7,364 bases of DNA from the NCBI GenBank assembly GCA_026785765.1, contig JAJAZK010000212.1, positions 1-7,364 on the forward strand, in the 5' to 3' direction. The notes below the pieces were generated by a model that did not search any database, was not told the origin of the DNA, and worked only from the letters and a program-made list of their open reading frames with translations. The position numbers and the translations under genes are program-made. The stretch comes from Rhodoferax sp. (GTDB lineage: Bacteria > Pseudomonadota > Gammaproteobacteria > Burkholderiales > Burkholderiaceae_C). The number at the start of each line of letters is the position of its first letter. Position 1 is the stretch's first letter. Shown one piece after another: positions 6,331-7,364 of this stretch.

Positions 6331-7364
6331 ATGACGCTAAACCACACCCACAACCCCGCCGCCACCAGCTGGCTTGCCGCCGCCAACGGCCACGTTGACT
6401 TCCCCCTTCAGAACCTGCCCATCGCCGTATTCAAGCGCAGAGGCCCGCATGAACTTTTCCGCGGTGGTGTCGCAATTGGTGACCAGGTGATCGACCTCGC
6501 CGGGTTGCGAGCGGCCGGTGTCCTCAATGGCCTGGCGCAGCAGGCTTGCAGCGCGGCCGCACACGACGCCCTCAACGATTTCCTGGCTCTGGGGCCGGCG
6601 GCATGGCAGGCTCTGCGCCACAGCGTGTTTGCCCTCCTGCAGGACGACGCGCCCGAGCATGTGCAGGCGGCGGTGCGGTCTTGCCTGGTACCACAGATCG
6701 AGGTTGAATTCACGGTGCCCACGCGGATTGGCGGCTACACCGACTTCTACACCTCCATCCACCACGCCCGCAACGTTGGGCAAATCGCCCGGCCCGACGA
6801 TCCGTTGACCGCCAACTTCCAGTGGCTCCCGATCGCCTACCATGGCCGCGCCTCCAGTGTGGTGGTGAGCGGGACTGCGTTCAAACGTCCGATGGGGCAA
6901 GCCCTGCCGCCCGGCGCCAAGGTGCCGGTGGTCGGCCCCTGTGCCCGCCTGGACTACGAACTGGAGCTGGGCGTGTTCATCGGCACCGGCAACAAGCAGG
7001 GTGAGCCCATCCCCTTGGCACGTGCCGAGGATCACATCTTCGGCATGTGCCTTCTCAACGACTGGTCGGCACGCGACATCCAGTTCTGGGAGATGGCCCC
7101 ACTGGGACCTTTCCTCGGCAAGAATTTCTGCACCAGCATCTCGCCGTGGATCGTGGGCATGGAGGCACTGGCTCCGTTCCGCCTGCCGTTTGCGCGTCCC
7201 GCCGAAGACCCCCAGCCGCTTGCCTATCTGGACGACGCGGCGAACCGCGCGCAGGGCGTGCTCGACATCCGGCTCGACGTGGTGATCGAATCCGCGCTGC
7301 GGCGCGCCAACGGCCAGCCTGGAACGCGCGTGTCGCACACGAGCTTTCGCCATCAGTACTGGAC
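6331..7364 (+). CDS. fahA: Fumarylacetoacetase, C-terminus outside window
   Basis: The ATG at 6331 opens a frame of 344 residues that runs off the right edge; complete enzymes have about 420-440. Fumarylacetoacetase hydrolyses 4-fumarylacetoacetate to fumarate and acetoacetate, the last step of tyrosine/homogentisate breakdown. An N-terminal SH3-like domain (about 1-125) is followed by the catalytic FAH domain. The active-site residues of the mammalian enzyme are matched in order: Asp138 in DFYTS, His145 (catalytic base) in IHHARNVG, Arg154, Tyr170 in LPIAYHGR, Glu210 and Glu212 in LDYELELG, Asp244 in NDWSARDIQ, Gln251, and Lys264 in PLGPFLGKNF. These metal- and substrate-binding residues are complete, so this is a true fumarylacetoacetase and not one of the shorter FAH-fold hydratases. 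It starts 12 bases after the cyclase-family gene, without a clear Shine-Dalgarno, and so belongs to the same operon. Homogentisate dioxygenase genes often sit beside it in other bacteria, but none is visible here. Confidence 0.95.
   Translation, partial: MTLNHTHNPAATSWLAAANGHVDFPLQNLPIAVFKRRGPHELFRGGVAIGDQVIDLAGLRAAGVLNGLAQQACSAAAHDALNDFLALGPAAWQALRHSVFALLQDDAPEHVQAAVRSCLVPQIEVEFTVPTRIGGYTDFYTSIHHARNVGQIARPDDPLTANFQWLPIAYHGRASSVVVSGTAFKRPMGQALPPGAKVPVVGPCARLDYELELGVFIGTGNKQGEPIPLARAEDHIFGMCLLNDWSARDIQFWEMAPLGPFLGKNFCTSISPWIVGMEALAPFRLPFARPAEDPQPLAYLDDAANRAQGVLDIRLDVVIESALRRANGQPGTRVSHTSFRHQYW

Noticed and set aside
6337..7353. A 338-codon minus-strand open frame opposite the fumarylacetoacetase
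   Set aside because: The plus strand carries the full set of fumarylacetoacetase active-site residues; the antisense product is low in hydrophobic structure and unlike any family I know.

Overview
The window is a compact, gene-dense stretch of high-G+C bacterial DNA with strong G/C third-position bias. The style of the proteins (a TetR regulator with a long C-terminal domain, a three-part TRAP transporter, an SMP-30 lactonase, a cyclase-fold hydrolase and a bacterial fumarylacetoacetase) looks like a beta-proteobacterium, most probably Burkholderiales/Comamonadaceae. That taxon is an inference from family resemblance, not from a marker gene. No rRNA, tRNA, insertion sequence, CRISPR array or phage gene was seen.

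Layout: (i) 1-568, minus strand: the N-terminal part of a CocE/NonD-family alpha/beta hydrolase that runs off the left edge. (ii) 569-700: a 132-base divergent control region with three TTGTAC copies that overlap a possible promoter. (iii) 701-1390, plus strand: a TetR-family regulator with a GTG start. (iv) 1391-1460: a short intergenic region with a perfect 10-base inverted repeat and a good ribosome binding site. (v) 1461-4419: a TRAP transporter set (periplasmic binding protein, small DctQ-type and large DctM-type membrane subunits). (vi) 4416-5477: an SMP-30/gluconolactonase-like protein. (vii) 5512-6318: a cyclase-family (kynurenine-formamidase-like) metal hydrolase. (viii) 6331 to the right edge: fumarylacetoacetase, missing its C-terminus. 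Genes v to viii are tightly packed or overlapping and read as one operon.

Together the genes look like an uptake-and-breakdown unit for an organic acid, lactone or ester. The TRAP system imports it, the lactonase and cyclase-family hydrolase open rings or cleave ester/amide bonds, and the fumarylacetoacetase makes the final C-C hydrolysis known from homogentisate degradation. The TetR protein is the likely local repressor and the divergent hydrolase may be in its regulon. The substrate cannot be read from the sequence.

The most striking anomaly is an in-frame TAG at 2028-2030 in the middle of the binding-protein gene. The reading frame is otherwise intact on both sides, so this allele is either recently inactivated, read through, or contains a sequencing error.
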